Assembly (NCBI RefSeq): GCF_001469955.1
Contig: NZ_LOPU01000017.1
Span: forward strand, 1-64,000
Reading direction: 5' to 3'
DNA from: Haloprofundus marisrubri
GTDB lineage: Archaea > Halobacteriota > Halobacteria > Halobacteriales > Haloferacaceae
Length of the DNA stretch: 64,000 nt
A program made the translations under genes and the position numbers. The notes beneath the pieces are model-generated. The model saw nothing but the letters and a program-made list of their open reading frames with translations. It did no database searches and was not told the origin of the DNA. Positions 1-7,517 of this stretch are shown piece by piece (the stretch's first letter is position 1; the number at the start of each line of letters is the position of its first letter).

Positions 1-264
1 AGCACCTCTGATAGGAGAGAGGTCATTTCGAGTGTTCATTCGTCTCCCACCGAGACTATACTGACGCAGCACAGAAAACTGGCTCTGAGACCGTCACTGC
101 AATTCTGTGTCGACTTGCGGTGTCTCATCCACAATTATCGTCGAATTCGTCGTTGAGAGTATCAGCGAATTCAGTCTTCGTGACAGAGGATATTTGCTCT
201 TGAGTGTGCTCCACTGACGACTACAAATAAACGATCATACGGTAGCCGCCTAACCCACTACACA

Positions 265-1242
265 ATGACAGACCGTTTCCGAAGTATCGTTCCGATGTTC
301 GGTGGGGGGACTCGATACGTTGAAACGCTGAATTCGATTCTCGAATTCGTCGACTCGTATCACCCAACGACGGACGAACTCGTCGGCTGGCATCGTGGGA
401 CTTTCTCGAACGTCTCCAGCCGAACATCGATCATGCGGCGTGTCAGGTATCTCGGGAAGATGGGGTTTCTACAGCAGAAAGGCGACGGATGGACACTCGG
501 GCCTTCCGGCAATGAGTACACGCAGGACCATGACACAGCGATACTGCTCCAGATCCTGTGTGATCACAACGTCGGCCTCAGAAGTCTGCTCTACGCGCTT
601 GCGGTCGCTCCGATGACCATCGAAGAGATCAGCGACCAGCAACTCGATACCCACCCGGAATTGGGGTGGAGTCGTGGGGAGACGGATATGGCCCACCAGC
701 GAGCCAACTGGCTTCGGAGTATGAATCTCGTCGAAAAGGAGGGCGACCTGTACGAACTCACTGGAAAGGGTCGTGAGTTCGTCGAGGATGCTGTCGAAAT
801 GTGGGCGTCACCCTCGACGACCGAACAGAGCGACCCGATAACGGCCAGCACGTACGAGACGGTGACATATGCACGGGCGGTCGACCCGGAGTTTCGTGCA
901 ACGGCACTTGCACGCTATGACCAGCAGTGCCCCGTCTCAGGCGTGGACCACCCGGGTCTGCTCGATGTCGCACACGTTCTCTCCTGGAGTGACTACCCAG
1001 CGTATCGGGCGGATCTCTCGAACGTCTTGACGCTCAGTAAGACGCATCATGCCGCGTTTGACCGCGAGCTCTTCACAATCGACGCTGACTACCGACTGCT
1101 CGTGAATCCGACTTTCGAGACTGAGAGTGATTTGTTGAAGCGGACGATTCTCGACCGCGCGGGTGAACAATTACCCATCTCTGAGGTAGGACTCAGTTCG
1201 AAGCACTTGGCGCAGCACAACGCGGCGCTTGAGTGGGCGTGA
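265..1242 (+). CDS. HNH endonuclease with N-terminal winged-helix region
   Basis: A 325-residue protein. The C-terminal part carries an HNH/McrA-type nuclease core: Cys222 of CPVSG, then DVAHVLSW with His237, Asn253 in the SNVLTL strand, and the histidine pair 261-262 followed by AFD. Family knowledge says this beta-beta-alpha-metal fold cuts DNA. The first roughly 170 residues look like one or two winged-helix DNA-binding segments, for example the stretch RRVRYLGKMGFLQQKGDGW. It stands alone, about 480 bp before the next gene. A restriction or defence role fits the accessory setting but is inference; a homing or repair role is possible. Confidence 0.8.
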   Translation: MTDRFRSIVPMFGGGTRYVETLNSILEFVDSYHPTTDELVGWHRGTFSNVSSRTSIMRRVRYLGKMGFLQQKGDGWTLGPSGNEYTQDHDTAILLQILCDHNVGLRSLLYALAVAPMTIEEISDQQLDTHPELGWSRGETDMAHQRANWLRSMNLVEKEGDLYELTGKGREFVEDAVEMWASPSTTEQSDPITASTYETVTYARAVDPEFRATALARYDQQCPVSGVDHPGLLDVAHVLSWSDYPAYRADLSNVLTLSKTHHAAFDRELFTIDADYRLLVNPTFETESDLLKRTILDRAGEQLPISEVGLSSKHLAQHNAALEWA

Positions 1243-1285
1243 ACCGATTGCCATCTCTCTCGTAACTATCCTCTGCAAACGTTCT

Positions 1286-1625
1286 CGGCACGCCCCGCTC
1301 GCCGCGTGCCGCCTTCTGGTGAGCAGAGCTCACCGACGTCTCGTTCGCTCCGCTCACGAGACGTACGCGTCACTCGTACCTTCCCGGTACGCCAGCGGGT
1401 GAGGGAGGCGGTTCTTGCGCTCCTGGCGGTGCGCAGAACACGCTCACTCTCACTCCGCTGGCCGTTCGCTCCAGGCGGACGCTGGGTCGCTCACTTTGTT
1501 CGCGCCCCGAGCCTCACCGCGCTTCGCTCGGTGAGACGGCGCGCGTTGCTGGTTCTGTGTCCTGACGTTGGCGCGCTCTCACTCGCGCCCAGTGGGCGCT
1601 CGTGAAGGCGCGAGCGAGAGCGCGC
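1286..1625. repeat. Cluster of inverted repeats in a gene-free stretch
   Basis: The 483-bp gap between the HNH gene and the OB-fold gene is GC-rich and packed with hairpins. Perfect arms seen by eye are 1286-1293 with 1304-1311 (CGGCACGC), 1336-1344 with 1356-1364 (ACGTCTCGT) and 1513-1519 with 1529-1535 (CTCACCG). The largest pairs 1571-1589 with 1607-1625, 18 of 19 bases. No credible gene was seen; an open frame at 1306-1605 is arginine-rich and follows the repeats. Possible roles are termination, a protein-binding or replication site, or a palindromic repeat cluster. Confidence 0.7.
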
Positions 1626-1725
1626 GATGGTTGGTTGGCCTGTGTGGACAGCCACGGCTGGAGAGTCGTGGTGTCGGAAGAAGACGCCGAGTGAGCGCCT
1701 TCAGTGGTACCTAGGTAAGATACCA

Positions 1726-2622
1726 ATGTCAAGTAAGAACGTTTCCAGTAATGTAGTTTCGGTCGATGAACAGGCATTCGAGCAGTCGGACGGACAAGTG
1801 GTCGATGAGGACGGTTTCGAGGTCGTCGATGAGACGCCGGAGTTCCAGCCAACGGTGCAGATGGAGATTCAGGCGAAAGTCGATTTCAACCACCCAAACG
1901 GGATGGTCGACACCAGTGAGGATCGGATCTACGGTGTGACCCTCGAACAGGAAGAGTGCATCAGAGCGCGGGAAGCGGAGTTGGAGCGTATCAGTGCCCG
2001 AGCGGCGTTCGGAACGCAAGAGGGTCGTGAGAAGCGGACGCGAGCGGTTGTTGCAGAGCAGAGCGCGCAGCGGCGTGTGGAGTTTCAGCGGCGTGCAGCG
2101 AGCGTGAATCCAGTGTTCGACCCGGATCGTCCAGACCCTCGTGTCGAACTGTCTCAAGAGCAGTTGGCGGCGGTGAATACGCAGGCAATGCGATTAGCTG
2201 AGAAGTTGGATGGCTGGTCGCAGGCGGCGGTCAGTCGGCGATTGGCCGAAGTGGTACTCGATGGGAAGGATATGATGAGTGCAGTCGTTGGGGTGTTCGA
2301 GGAGTTGCAGACGGCACCCGGGCAAGTGGTTCCCATCGGGAAACTCGAAGACGCGAATCGACGGGAAGTGAGCATCGAAGGACGTGTCGAGACGTTGTGG
2401 ACTCCCTCACACTCAGCGATTAGCCAAGTTGGGCTCATTGCGGACGACAGTGGGCAGACTCGGGTGACGATTTGGGAGAAATCGGATGCTCCGTGGATAG
2501 AGGAGGGCGAACAGGTGCGCATTCACGGAGCGGCGCGGAACTGGTACGAAGGACGCGTCTCACTGGCCGTCACTGGGTGGAGCACCGTGATGTTCCCAGA
2601 GCGCGGTCGCTGGTGGGAATAG
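1726..2622 (+). CDS. RPA-like single-stranded DNA-binding protein (OB-fold)
   Basis: A 298-residue acidic protein. From about residue 210 to the end it has an OB-fold like archaeal RPA: the strand VSIEGRVETLW, the core VGLIADDSGQTRVTIWEK, and the closing strand RVSLAVTGWS. It is expected to bind single-stranded DNA in replication or repair. The N-terminal 120 residues are charged and repeat-free. The ATG at 1726 is preferred over an in-frame ATG at 1627, because the extra 33 residues would start inside the inverted-repeat region and do not look haloarchaeal. Proteins of this type are common on haloarchaeal plasmids. Confidence 0.75.
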   Translation: MSSKNVSSNVVSVDEQAFEQSDGQVVDEDGFEVVDETPEFQPTVQMEIQAKVDFNHPNGMVDTSEDRIYGVTLEQEECIRAREAELERISARAAFGTQEGREKRTRAVVAEQSAQRRVEFQRRAASVNPVFDPDRPDPRVELSQEQLAAVNTQAMRLAEKLDGWSQAAVSRRLAEVVLDGKDMMSAVVGVFEELQTAPGQVVPIGKLEDANRREVSIEGRVETLWTPSHSAISQVGLIADDSGQTRVTIWEKSDAPWIEEGEQVRIHGAARNWYEGRVSLAVTGWSTVMFPERGRWWE

Positions 2623-2804
2623 CCAGTCGTCGCAACTCTCTTTTTTGCTATGTACCGGACCAGCCCAGACCCCACCGCCCCACCCTCCGCTCCGTGCTCG
2701 CTCACGCCGTTCGCTGTGCGCGCAGCCACGACCTTAAGAAAGACAGGCGCAATATTGTGTGATTGAGACCGAATCTGTTCTTCTGGAGACCCCAAACCAG
2801 CATA

Positions 2805-2820
2805 CTCAAATATATATGAG
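2805..2820. promoter_or_regulatory. Near-palindrome over a TATA-like stretch
   Basis: CTCAAATATATATGAG is a 16-bp near-palindrome (14 of 16 positions) about 40 bp before the wHTH gene and includes a TATA-like core. It is a candidate promoter plus operator for autoregulation by that wHTH protein. Confidence 0.4.
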
Positions 2821-2861
2821 CCATCCAAAGATATATTGAGAATAGTTGCCTACGGATAGGT

Positions 2862-3389
2862 ATGACCGAGTTCGATCCGGCCCCCACGTCCGACAATACG
2901 CAGCGCCGGTGGCAGACGGGGACAGACACGTTCGGTCGTGTCTACGACGTCGTTCTCGGAGTCACCTCTCCGACTGTCTACACCGAGATCGCTGAGCTCG
3001 CGGACTGCTCTCCAAACGCTGCGAAAAAGCATCTCGACCGCTTGGCGGAGATGGGTATCGCCCGAACCGATAGAGACAGCCGCCCAGCGACATACGAACG
3101 AAACGAGGGGTATCTCGAATGGCAGGACGCCAGTCGAATCGCAAGCGAACTCTCTGTCGAAGCAATCATCGACCGCGTAGAGGCGCTTGAAGCCCAACTG
3201 ACGGAATACGAAGCCCAATTCGAGACGACGGACCCAACGGCCGTCAACGTGTTTGATCACGATAGTCACGACACCATTCACGAGCGGATGACCGCAGTCA
3301 GCGAGTGGCAGGGCGTGATTCGAGATATCCGGCTGTACGAACTTGCTCGCCAGCTTTCGCAGAACGACGGGCATCTGATTTCAGCCTAA
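2862..3389 (+). CDS. Winged-helix regulator, DUF7342-like
   Basis: 175 residues. Residues 25-85 form a wHTH (TFGRVYDVVLGVTSPTVYTE, then SPNAAKKHLDRLAEMGIART). A helical coiled region follows (VEALEAQLTEYEAQFE). The sequence matches, from memory, the haloarchaeal family DUF7342. It likely binds its own promoter and that of the next gene, which starts immediately after its stop codon (TAAATG). The fixed pairing with a small partner suggests a regulator/effector or antitoxin/toxin unit; this is inference. Confidence 0.75.
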   Translation: MTEFDPAPTSDNTQRRWQTGTDTFGRVYDVVLGVTSPTVYTEIAELADCSPNAAKKHLDRLAEMGIARTDRDSRPATYERNEGYLEWQDASRIASELSVEAIIDRVEALEAQLTEYEAQFETTDPTAVNVFDHDSHDTIHERMTAVSEWQGVIRDIRLYELARQLSQNDGHLISA

Positions 3390-3839
3390 ATGAGTCAGCC
3401 ACCGGAGGATTTAGCCTCACACTCGACGGGCCCACCGGATCGACAGACGCTGCGTCTGCTGGAGCGACAGCTTACGTCAGACGCACTCGTCGCCGAAACT
3501 GCGTTCGACCCGGATTCCTACGAACCTCGACTGCTTCGTGGACTGCTCGACGCTGGACGATTTCCTGATACAGTGACAGCGGCCCGACTTGACATCCGAT
3601 GGTTCACGACTGGGGATTTCTCGGTCCACTACGTCGAAGAACACGAGGACGGAGGACGCTGGGAGTGTCGCTGGGACCGGCACCCGAACACGCACAACAC
3701 TCGATTACATTTCCATGAGCCACCAACTGCGGACGAAATCACCGACCTCGAACTGCCGTCGTTGCATCCACTCGAAATATACTCCACGGTGCTCACGGCG
3801 ATAGAGCAGCGCATAGAGGCATTGTGGTCGTCGCAGTAA
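3390..3839 (+). CDS. Conserved haloarchaeal partner protein of the wHTH gene
   Basis: 149 residues, start codon directly abutting the upstream stop. The middle carries a pattern I associate with small haloarchaeal proteins paired with wHTH genes: LDIRWFTTGDFSVHYVEE, then CRWDRHPN, then LHFHEPP. This resembles in outline the TumE/DUF6516-like toxin family (strand, W-D-x-x-P/H, H-H), but no catalytic motif can be assigned with certainty. Transcriptional coupling to the regulator argues for a toxin-antitoxin-like or sensor pair. It could also be a structural partner of unknown role. Confidence 0.55.
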   Translation: MSQPPEDLASHSTGPPDRQTLRLLERQLTSDALVAETAFDPDSYEPRLLRGLLDAGRFPDTVTAARLDIRWFTTGDFSVHYVEEHEDGGRWECRWDRHPNTHNTRLHFHEPPTADEITDLELPSLHPLEIYSTVLTAIEQRIEALWSSQ

Positions 3840-3937
3840 GCGAGTGTTTGGGTAGTCTCTCGAAAGAGAGGTACCACCCCGAAAATGCTGAGGTTTGACA
3901 GGCTATTTGACAATTTTCTAAAGACTCTCTCAATACC

Positions 3938-3970
3938 GAATTTTATCGGCCCCTACAGGGTGCGGGGCGC
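3938..3970 (+). promoter_or_regulatory. GC-rich hairpin leader, copy A (ArdC-like gene)
   Basis: GAATTTTATCGG is followed by a hairpin GCCCC (3949-3953) / GGGGC (3964-3968). The same arrangement recurs before the SWIM and TFB genes (5361-5396 and 7455-7490). The AT-rich part looks like a TATA box, and the hairpin would lie at or near the 5' end of the transcript. Confidence 0.55.
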
Positions 3971-3990
3971 TCGAATAGACATGAGCGTTC

Positions 3991-4010
3991 CGTTGAGAGG
4001 TATCTCAACG
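3991..4010 (+). promoter_or_regulatory. Perfect inverted repeat abutting a start codon
   Basis: CGTTGAGA / TCTCAACG with a GGTA loop ends one base before the ATG at 4012. It could act as an operator or as an RNA hairpin that hides the start region of the ArdC-like gene. Confidence 0.6.
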
Positions 4011-4011
4011 A

Positions 4012-4941
4012 ATGGCAACAACCGAAAAGCGAGTCAGATTCGACGAATCGGAAACGCGCACAGACCAGATGCAGGCAGCCATCGACGAGTGGATTCAGGA
4101 GCTTACAACACTCGTCGACGAAGCCAAAACGACAGCGGAGTTCCAGACATGGCTGGATGTTCAGAGTCAGTTCCACAACTACTCCTATCGGAACACACTC
4201 CTCATCAGACAGCAGTGTCCGCATGCGACGAAAGTCGCAGGCTACCGGACGTGGCAGACGGAGTTCGATCGCCACGTCACTGAGGGCGAACAGGCAATCT
4301 GGATTTGGGCACCCATCATCACCAACAAATGCCCGAAGTGCGGGAACAGTCCCTCCTACCACGCGAATACAGACTGTGAGTACGACAAGAGACCACCCGA
4401 AGAGTGGAACAGAGGCGTCGTCGGATTCAGACCAGTCCCCGTCTTCGATGTCTCTCAGACAGAGGGTGAGCAACTCCCAGGACTCGATACAGACGCACGT
4501 GGAGATGCATCTGATCTTCTCCCTGCACTCCTTGTAATCGCTCCGAAGTATGACGCCGATGTCTCCATCATACCACCAGCGGAATGGAAACACGGTGAGG
4601 CAAATGGGATCTGCAAATATCGAGAATCGAGCCTCTACCAGAAAATCGAGGTCAAACAGAAACCAGACGACGCAGCAGTCGCAGGCACACTGATTCACGA
4701 ACTCGCGCATGCGATTCTGCACGATTCGGCGCTCGACGAAACAGAGCGAGCCAAACGGGAAGTCGAAGCTGAGGGGACAGCCTACATCGTCGGCCAACAC
4801 TTCAACCTCGATATGAGTCGTTCTGCACTGTATCTGGCCGCGTGGGAAGGTGACGACCCCGAAGCAGTTGCTGACCGATTACATCGAATCAGCGATACGG
4901 CTGGAGAGTTCATCGATCGGTTGAGTACAGAGATTTCGTAG
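4012..4941 (+). CDS. ArdC-like anti-restriction protein with ImmA/IrrE-type metallopeptidase
   Basis: 309 residues. The N-terminal part resembles the ArdC ssDNA-binding domain: YSYRNTLLIRQQCP, VAGYRTWQ, then GEQAIWIWAPI. A small zinc-finger-like insert starts at Cys107-x2-Cys110. The C-terminal gluzincin motif HELAHAILH places His229, Glu230 and His233, with a later glutamate in VEAEGTAY as likely third ligand. Family knowledge: ArdC proteins protect incoming plasmid DNA from restriction, and ImmA-type peptidases cleave repressors. The gene stands behind two hairpins. Presence here supports a conjugative or plasmid origin for this block. Confidence 0.8.
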   Translation: MATTEKRVRFDESETRTDQMQAAIDEWIQELTTLVDEAKTTAEFQTWLDVQSQFHNYSYRNTLLIRQQCPHATKVAGYRTWQTEFDRHVTEGEQAIWIWAPIITNKCPKCGNSPSYHANTDCEYDKRPPEEWNRGVVGFRPVPVFDVSQTEGEQLPGLDTDARGDASDLLPALLVIAPKYDADVSIIPPAEWKHGEANGICKYRESSLYQKIEVKQKPDDAAVAGTLIHELAHAILHDSALDETERAKREVEAEGTAYIVGQHFNLDMSRSALYLAAWEGDDPEAVADRLHRISDTAGEFIDRLSTEIS

Positions 4942-5004
4942 TGAGGCCGTAGCACGTACTGGATGTTGAACACTTATACAACCTATCTCGTAGCTGTGAA
5001 TACA

Positions 5005-5268
5005 ATGGCCAGTTCGACTCAGAACGACACCAATGACGGTAAAATCCGTCTCTGGCAGGAGGACGACTGGTGGGTTGCGAAAGATGTCGATACGGGTGTG
5101 ACGACTCAAGGCGAATCCAGAGAGGTAGCGCTAGAAAACCTTGATGATGCGGTCGCAGTTCACACCGACCAAAGTGGTCACGAACCGACGGACGAGGAAC
5201 TTCGTGCGTTGGGCATCGAACCAGCGGACAACACCACTGGCGACCAAGAGCCCCCCAGACGTACTTGA
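5005..5268 (+). CDS. hicB: HicB-like antitoxin
   Basis: 87 residues with the compact HicB partial RNase-H-like fold: IRLWQEDDWWVAKDVDTGVT, then GESREVALENLDDAVAVH, and an acidic C-terminal tail with DEELRALGI. HicB neutralises the mRNA-cleaving toxin HicA. The ATG at 5005 is preferred because it begins the usual short HicB N-terminus; an earlier in-frame ATG at 4963 overlaps the probable promoter. The expected hicA directly downstream is only a broken remnant, so this antitoxin is probably an orphan. Confidence 0.75.
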   Translation: MASSTQNDTNDGKIRLWQEDDWWVAKDVDTGVTTQGESREVALENLDDAVAVHTDQSGHEPTDEELRALGIEPADNTTGDQEPPRRT

Positions 5269-5275
5269 CTGATCG

Positions 5276-5350
5276 ATGGGGAGACGAACGTTCTCTGGAT
5301 ATCGTAATGCCTGTCAGTACTGAGTAGACCATCACGTTTCCACCTGACAC
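5276..5350 (+). pseudogene. Decayed hicA toxin remnant
   Basis: Seven bases after the hicB stop an ATG opens MGRRTFSG, the typical haloarchaeal HicA beginning, but the frame ends after 15 codons. A shifted frame then reads DIVMPVSTE followed by a stop, resembling the next HicA segment (EVVKVLVNTG). The dsRNA-binding core and catalytic histidine region are absent. The reading as a frameshifted, truncated hicA rests on recognition of a short N-terminus. Confidence 0.5.
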
Positions 5351-5360
5351 TCATCCAGAC

Positions 5361-5396
5361 CAATTTTTCGCGCCCCCGGAGGGCCGGAGGCGCGAT
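5361..5396 (+). promoter_or_regulatory. GC-rich hairpin leader, copy B (SWIM gene)
   Basis: CAATTTTTCG is followed by the hairpin CGCGCC (5369-5374) / GGCGCG (5389-5394), about 30 bp before the SWIM gene start. It is the second of three similar leader elements in this block. Confidence 0.5.
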
Positions 5397-5423
5397 TCAT
5401 AATCAGTCGTCTCCGTGTTTGCC

Positions 5424-5975
5424 ATGTCGAGTCAGAAACAACCCGCAGACGCAGGATCGACCAGTAACCAACTCAGCCGTTCTCGAAACTGGAGGCAACA
5501 CCAACTCCTTCGAATCGCCGAATGGGTGCCTGGCCGAGAACCAACAGACAGTCACATACAACTTCCAAGTCCGCAGGTACGAGAATACCGGACGAGCTAC
5601 TGGCGCTGTGAGAAGTGCGGGCAAGAACGCAACGACATCGAGGATTTCATCGAATCCTGCACTGTCGAGTCATCGACCGATGCGGTAACAGATGGTGGGT
5701 ACTCAATCGACGACCCGCGGACTCGTCGGGCGATAACCGAAGACATTGACGTTCGCTTCGGAGTGTGTGGCCCGCAGTATCTCGTCGACAGCGCGAGCGG
5801 GAATACATACAGTGTCGATATTGCCGCACGAAGTTGCAGCTGCCCTGACTACGAGAAACGAGAACCCGAGAACGGGTGTAAGCACATCCGTCGAGTCGAT
5901 ATGGAGATTCGAGCAGCAAAGACGCCACGACCGGATGGTCGGTTTGTTCGACCAGGGACGGTTGTGAGACGGTGA
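5424..5975 (+). CDS. SWIM zinc-finger protein
   Basis: 183 residues. The C-terminal SWIM motif is complete: Cys138-x-Cys140 (RSCSCPDYE), then Cys152-x-His154 (GCKH). A separate CxxC (CEKCG) sits near residue 62. SWIM domains bind DNA or proteins and are known in haloarchaeal plasmid proteins, transposases and helicase partners; no enzymatic domain is present here. An alternative start three codons upstream exists. A short remnant of a second copy, matching the last 19 residues, lies at 7392-7448. Confidence 0.75.
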   Translation: MSSQKQPADAGSTSNQLSRSRNWRQHQLLRIAEWVPGREPTDSHIQLPSPQVREYRTSYWRCEKCGQERNDIEDFIESCTVESSTDAVTDGGYSIDDPRTRRAITEDIDVRFGVCGPQYLVDSASGNTYSVDIAARSCSCPDYEKREPENGCKHIRRVDMEIRAAKTPRPDGRFVRPGTVVRR

Positions 5976-6098
5976 GTGAGTAATAGTGTGGTGAAAATCC
6001 TCAGTCGTTGCACTTAGCGAGCGACCCGACGGTTGTAAGTGTACTATCTGTCCTGAGATTTCATCGAGAATCATCTGGACGCCAAGTTTGTGTAGTGA

Positions 6099-6124
6099 CT
6101 ATAAAAACAACTATACGAGTATAG
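6099..6124 (+). promoter_or_regulatory. TATA box plus perfect palindrome before the Fic gene
   Basis: CTATAAAAAC (TATA-like) is followed by CTATAC-GA-GTATAG at 6111-6124, a perfect 6+6 palindrome 21 bp before the ATG. It is a candidate operator for autoregulation, since the Fic protein carries its own C-terminal winged helix. Confidence 0.5.
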
Positions 6125-6145
6125 ATAGAGAGTAGTACTACCTAA

Positions 6146-7291
6146 ATGCCTACAAGAGAGCTTCCGGACAGCGCACCGGGAAAGTATGTCCCGTATCATC
6201 CGAACCCGTACTACTCCCCGGAACCGCTGCCGATAACGCCGAAGCTCGATATTTCGGATCAAACACGCGACCTTGTTGCTGACGCCGCCTATCAAATCGG
6301 CCGTGTTGATGGAATTAGTTCGACAGTTGACTTCTCAGCAGTACTGTATACCTCACTCATTCGGTTGGAAGCCGTTGAATCAGCACGTATCGAAGGTGCA
6401 GAAGTTGAGTATCAAGATGTCGAAGCGTATCATACGCAGCATCCATCCGGGGAGACAGAGACGACGATCGAGAAAGACCTGAGAGAGGCACTCAACTACG
6501 AGCACGCCCTGACATCTGGACTCGAAAGAATCGAGAGTGGAGACTCGATCACACTCTCACTCATCAAAGAACTCCACTCAGTCCTGCTCGACGGTGTTCG
6601 GAACGACGGTGATGTCGTTGGTGACTTCCGCGATCATATGGTTCATCTCACAAGTCCACAGTCTGGACACCGTCCGTTCGTTCCCCCGGCCCCGGAAGCC
6701 CTCGATGGACTCATGCAGTCGCTCGAATCGTACATCCAGATGGGTGGGCAGTATCATCCGCTTATCGACGCTGCTATCATTCACTATTTCTTCGAGACAG
6801 TTCACCCGTTTTCAGATGGCAACGGCCGACTCGGTCGATTGCTCATCATTCTGTATTTGGTGAGTCAAGGTTATCTCGAAAGTCCATACATCTATCCAAG
6901 TGCGTACTTCAATCGCCACAAAATCGAGTACGTCGAACATATGCGAGCGGTAAGCGACGAAGGAACCTGGGACGAGTGGCTTGCGTTCTTCATTGAGGGA
7001 CTCCGGAGTCAAGCCGAGACATCGTATGATCGGACACAACAACTCCGTGATCTTCAAGAACGCTACGAGCAGGAATACTCCAGTAGCACGGCTACGGATA
7101 CGTTTGCTCGAAAACTGCTCCAGTATCCATACTTCAAAACACCAGATCTCGTCGAGTATCTTGATGTCTCACGCCGGACCGCTTACAAAATCGTTGACAA
7201 ACTCGAAGCAGATGGCCTCATAGAGGAGGTAACCGGCAAGCAGCGCGGAAAAGAGTACAAAGCAGTCGACGTGTTCGACATTCTTGGGTAA
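6146..7291 (+). CDS. Fic/Fido-family AMP-transferase with inhibitory helix and wHTH
   Basis: 381 residues. The catalytic Fic motif HPFSDGNGRLGR starts at His220. Residues 79-84 (SARIEG) match the S/T-x3-E-G/N motif of the inhibitory helix, whose glutamate blocks productive ATP binding, so this is a class II self-inhibited Fic. The C-terminal 60 residues form a winged helix (VEYLDVSRRTAYKIVDKLEA). Fic enzymes usually AMPylate a hydroxyl of a target protein; the target here is unknown. A palindromic operator candidate lies just upstream. The standalone setting fits a toxin-like or regulatory function. Confidence 0.88.
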   Translation: MPTRELPDSAPGKYVPYHPNPYYSPEPLPITPKLDISDQTRDLVADAAYQIGRVDGISSTVDFSAVLYTSLIRLEAVESARIEGAEVEYQDVEAYHTQHPSGETETTIEKDLREALNYEHALTSGLERIESGDSITLSLIKELHSVLLDGVRNDGDVVGDFRDHMVHLTSPQSGHRPFVPPAPEALDGLMQSLESYIQMGGQYHPLIDAAIIHYFFETVHPFSDGNGRLGRLLIILYLVSQGYLESPYIYPSAYFNRHKIEYVEHMRAVSDEGTWDEWLAFFIEGLRSQAETSYDRTQQLRDLQERYEQEYSSSTATDTFARKLLQYPYFKTPDLVEYLDVSRRTAYKIVDKLEADGLIEEVTGKQRGKEYKAVDVFDILG

Positions 7292-7391
7292 GTAGCAGGC
7301 CAACTGGGACCTGCATGAATTGGTCTCGTCCTGCACTGTATTGCATCCCCCAGAACTTCTCTGGACGGTCCGCTTCGCCAGCCCAGGCTGA

Positions 7392-7448
7392 AAAACACCC
7401 CGAACAGATGGTCGGTTCGTCCATCCAGAGACGATTGTGAGACGGTAG
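7392..7448 (+). pseudogene. Truncated remnant of a SWIM protein gene (C-terminal tail)
   Basis: One frame reads KTPRTDGRFVHPETIVRR then stop. This matches the end of the SWIM protein at 5424-5975 (KTPRPDGRFVRPGTVVRR) at 15 of 18 positions. A stop codon immediately precedes it in frame, so only this tail survives. It marks duplication followed by deletion, or recombination between related cassettes, since hairpin leader copy C follows about 10 bp later. Confidence 0.7.
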
Positions 7449-7454
7449 CTCAGA

Positions 7455-7490
7455 GAATTTTATCGCCGCCCCCGAGGGGTGCGGGGCGGT
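7455..7490 (+). promoter_or_regulatory. GC-rich hairpin leader, copy C (TFB gene)
   Basis: GAATTTTATCGCC is followed by hairpin arms CCGCCCC (7466-7472) and GGGGCGG (7483-7489), then 28 bp to the TFB start. It is very close to copy A at 3938-3970, sharing GAATTTTATCG and GGGTGCGGGGCG. Confidence 0.55.
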
Positions 7491-7517
7491 CAGAAAGTGG
7501 TCGTCCCGAGATCGAAG

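Noticed and set aside
3943-4800. 285-codon open frame on the minus strand
   Set aside because: It lies antisense to the ArdC-like gene, is very rich in Cys, Phe and Arg, and has no family features.
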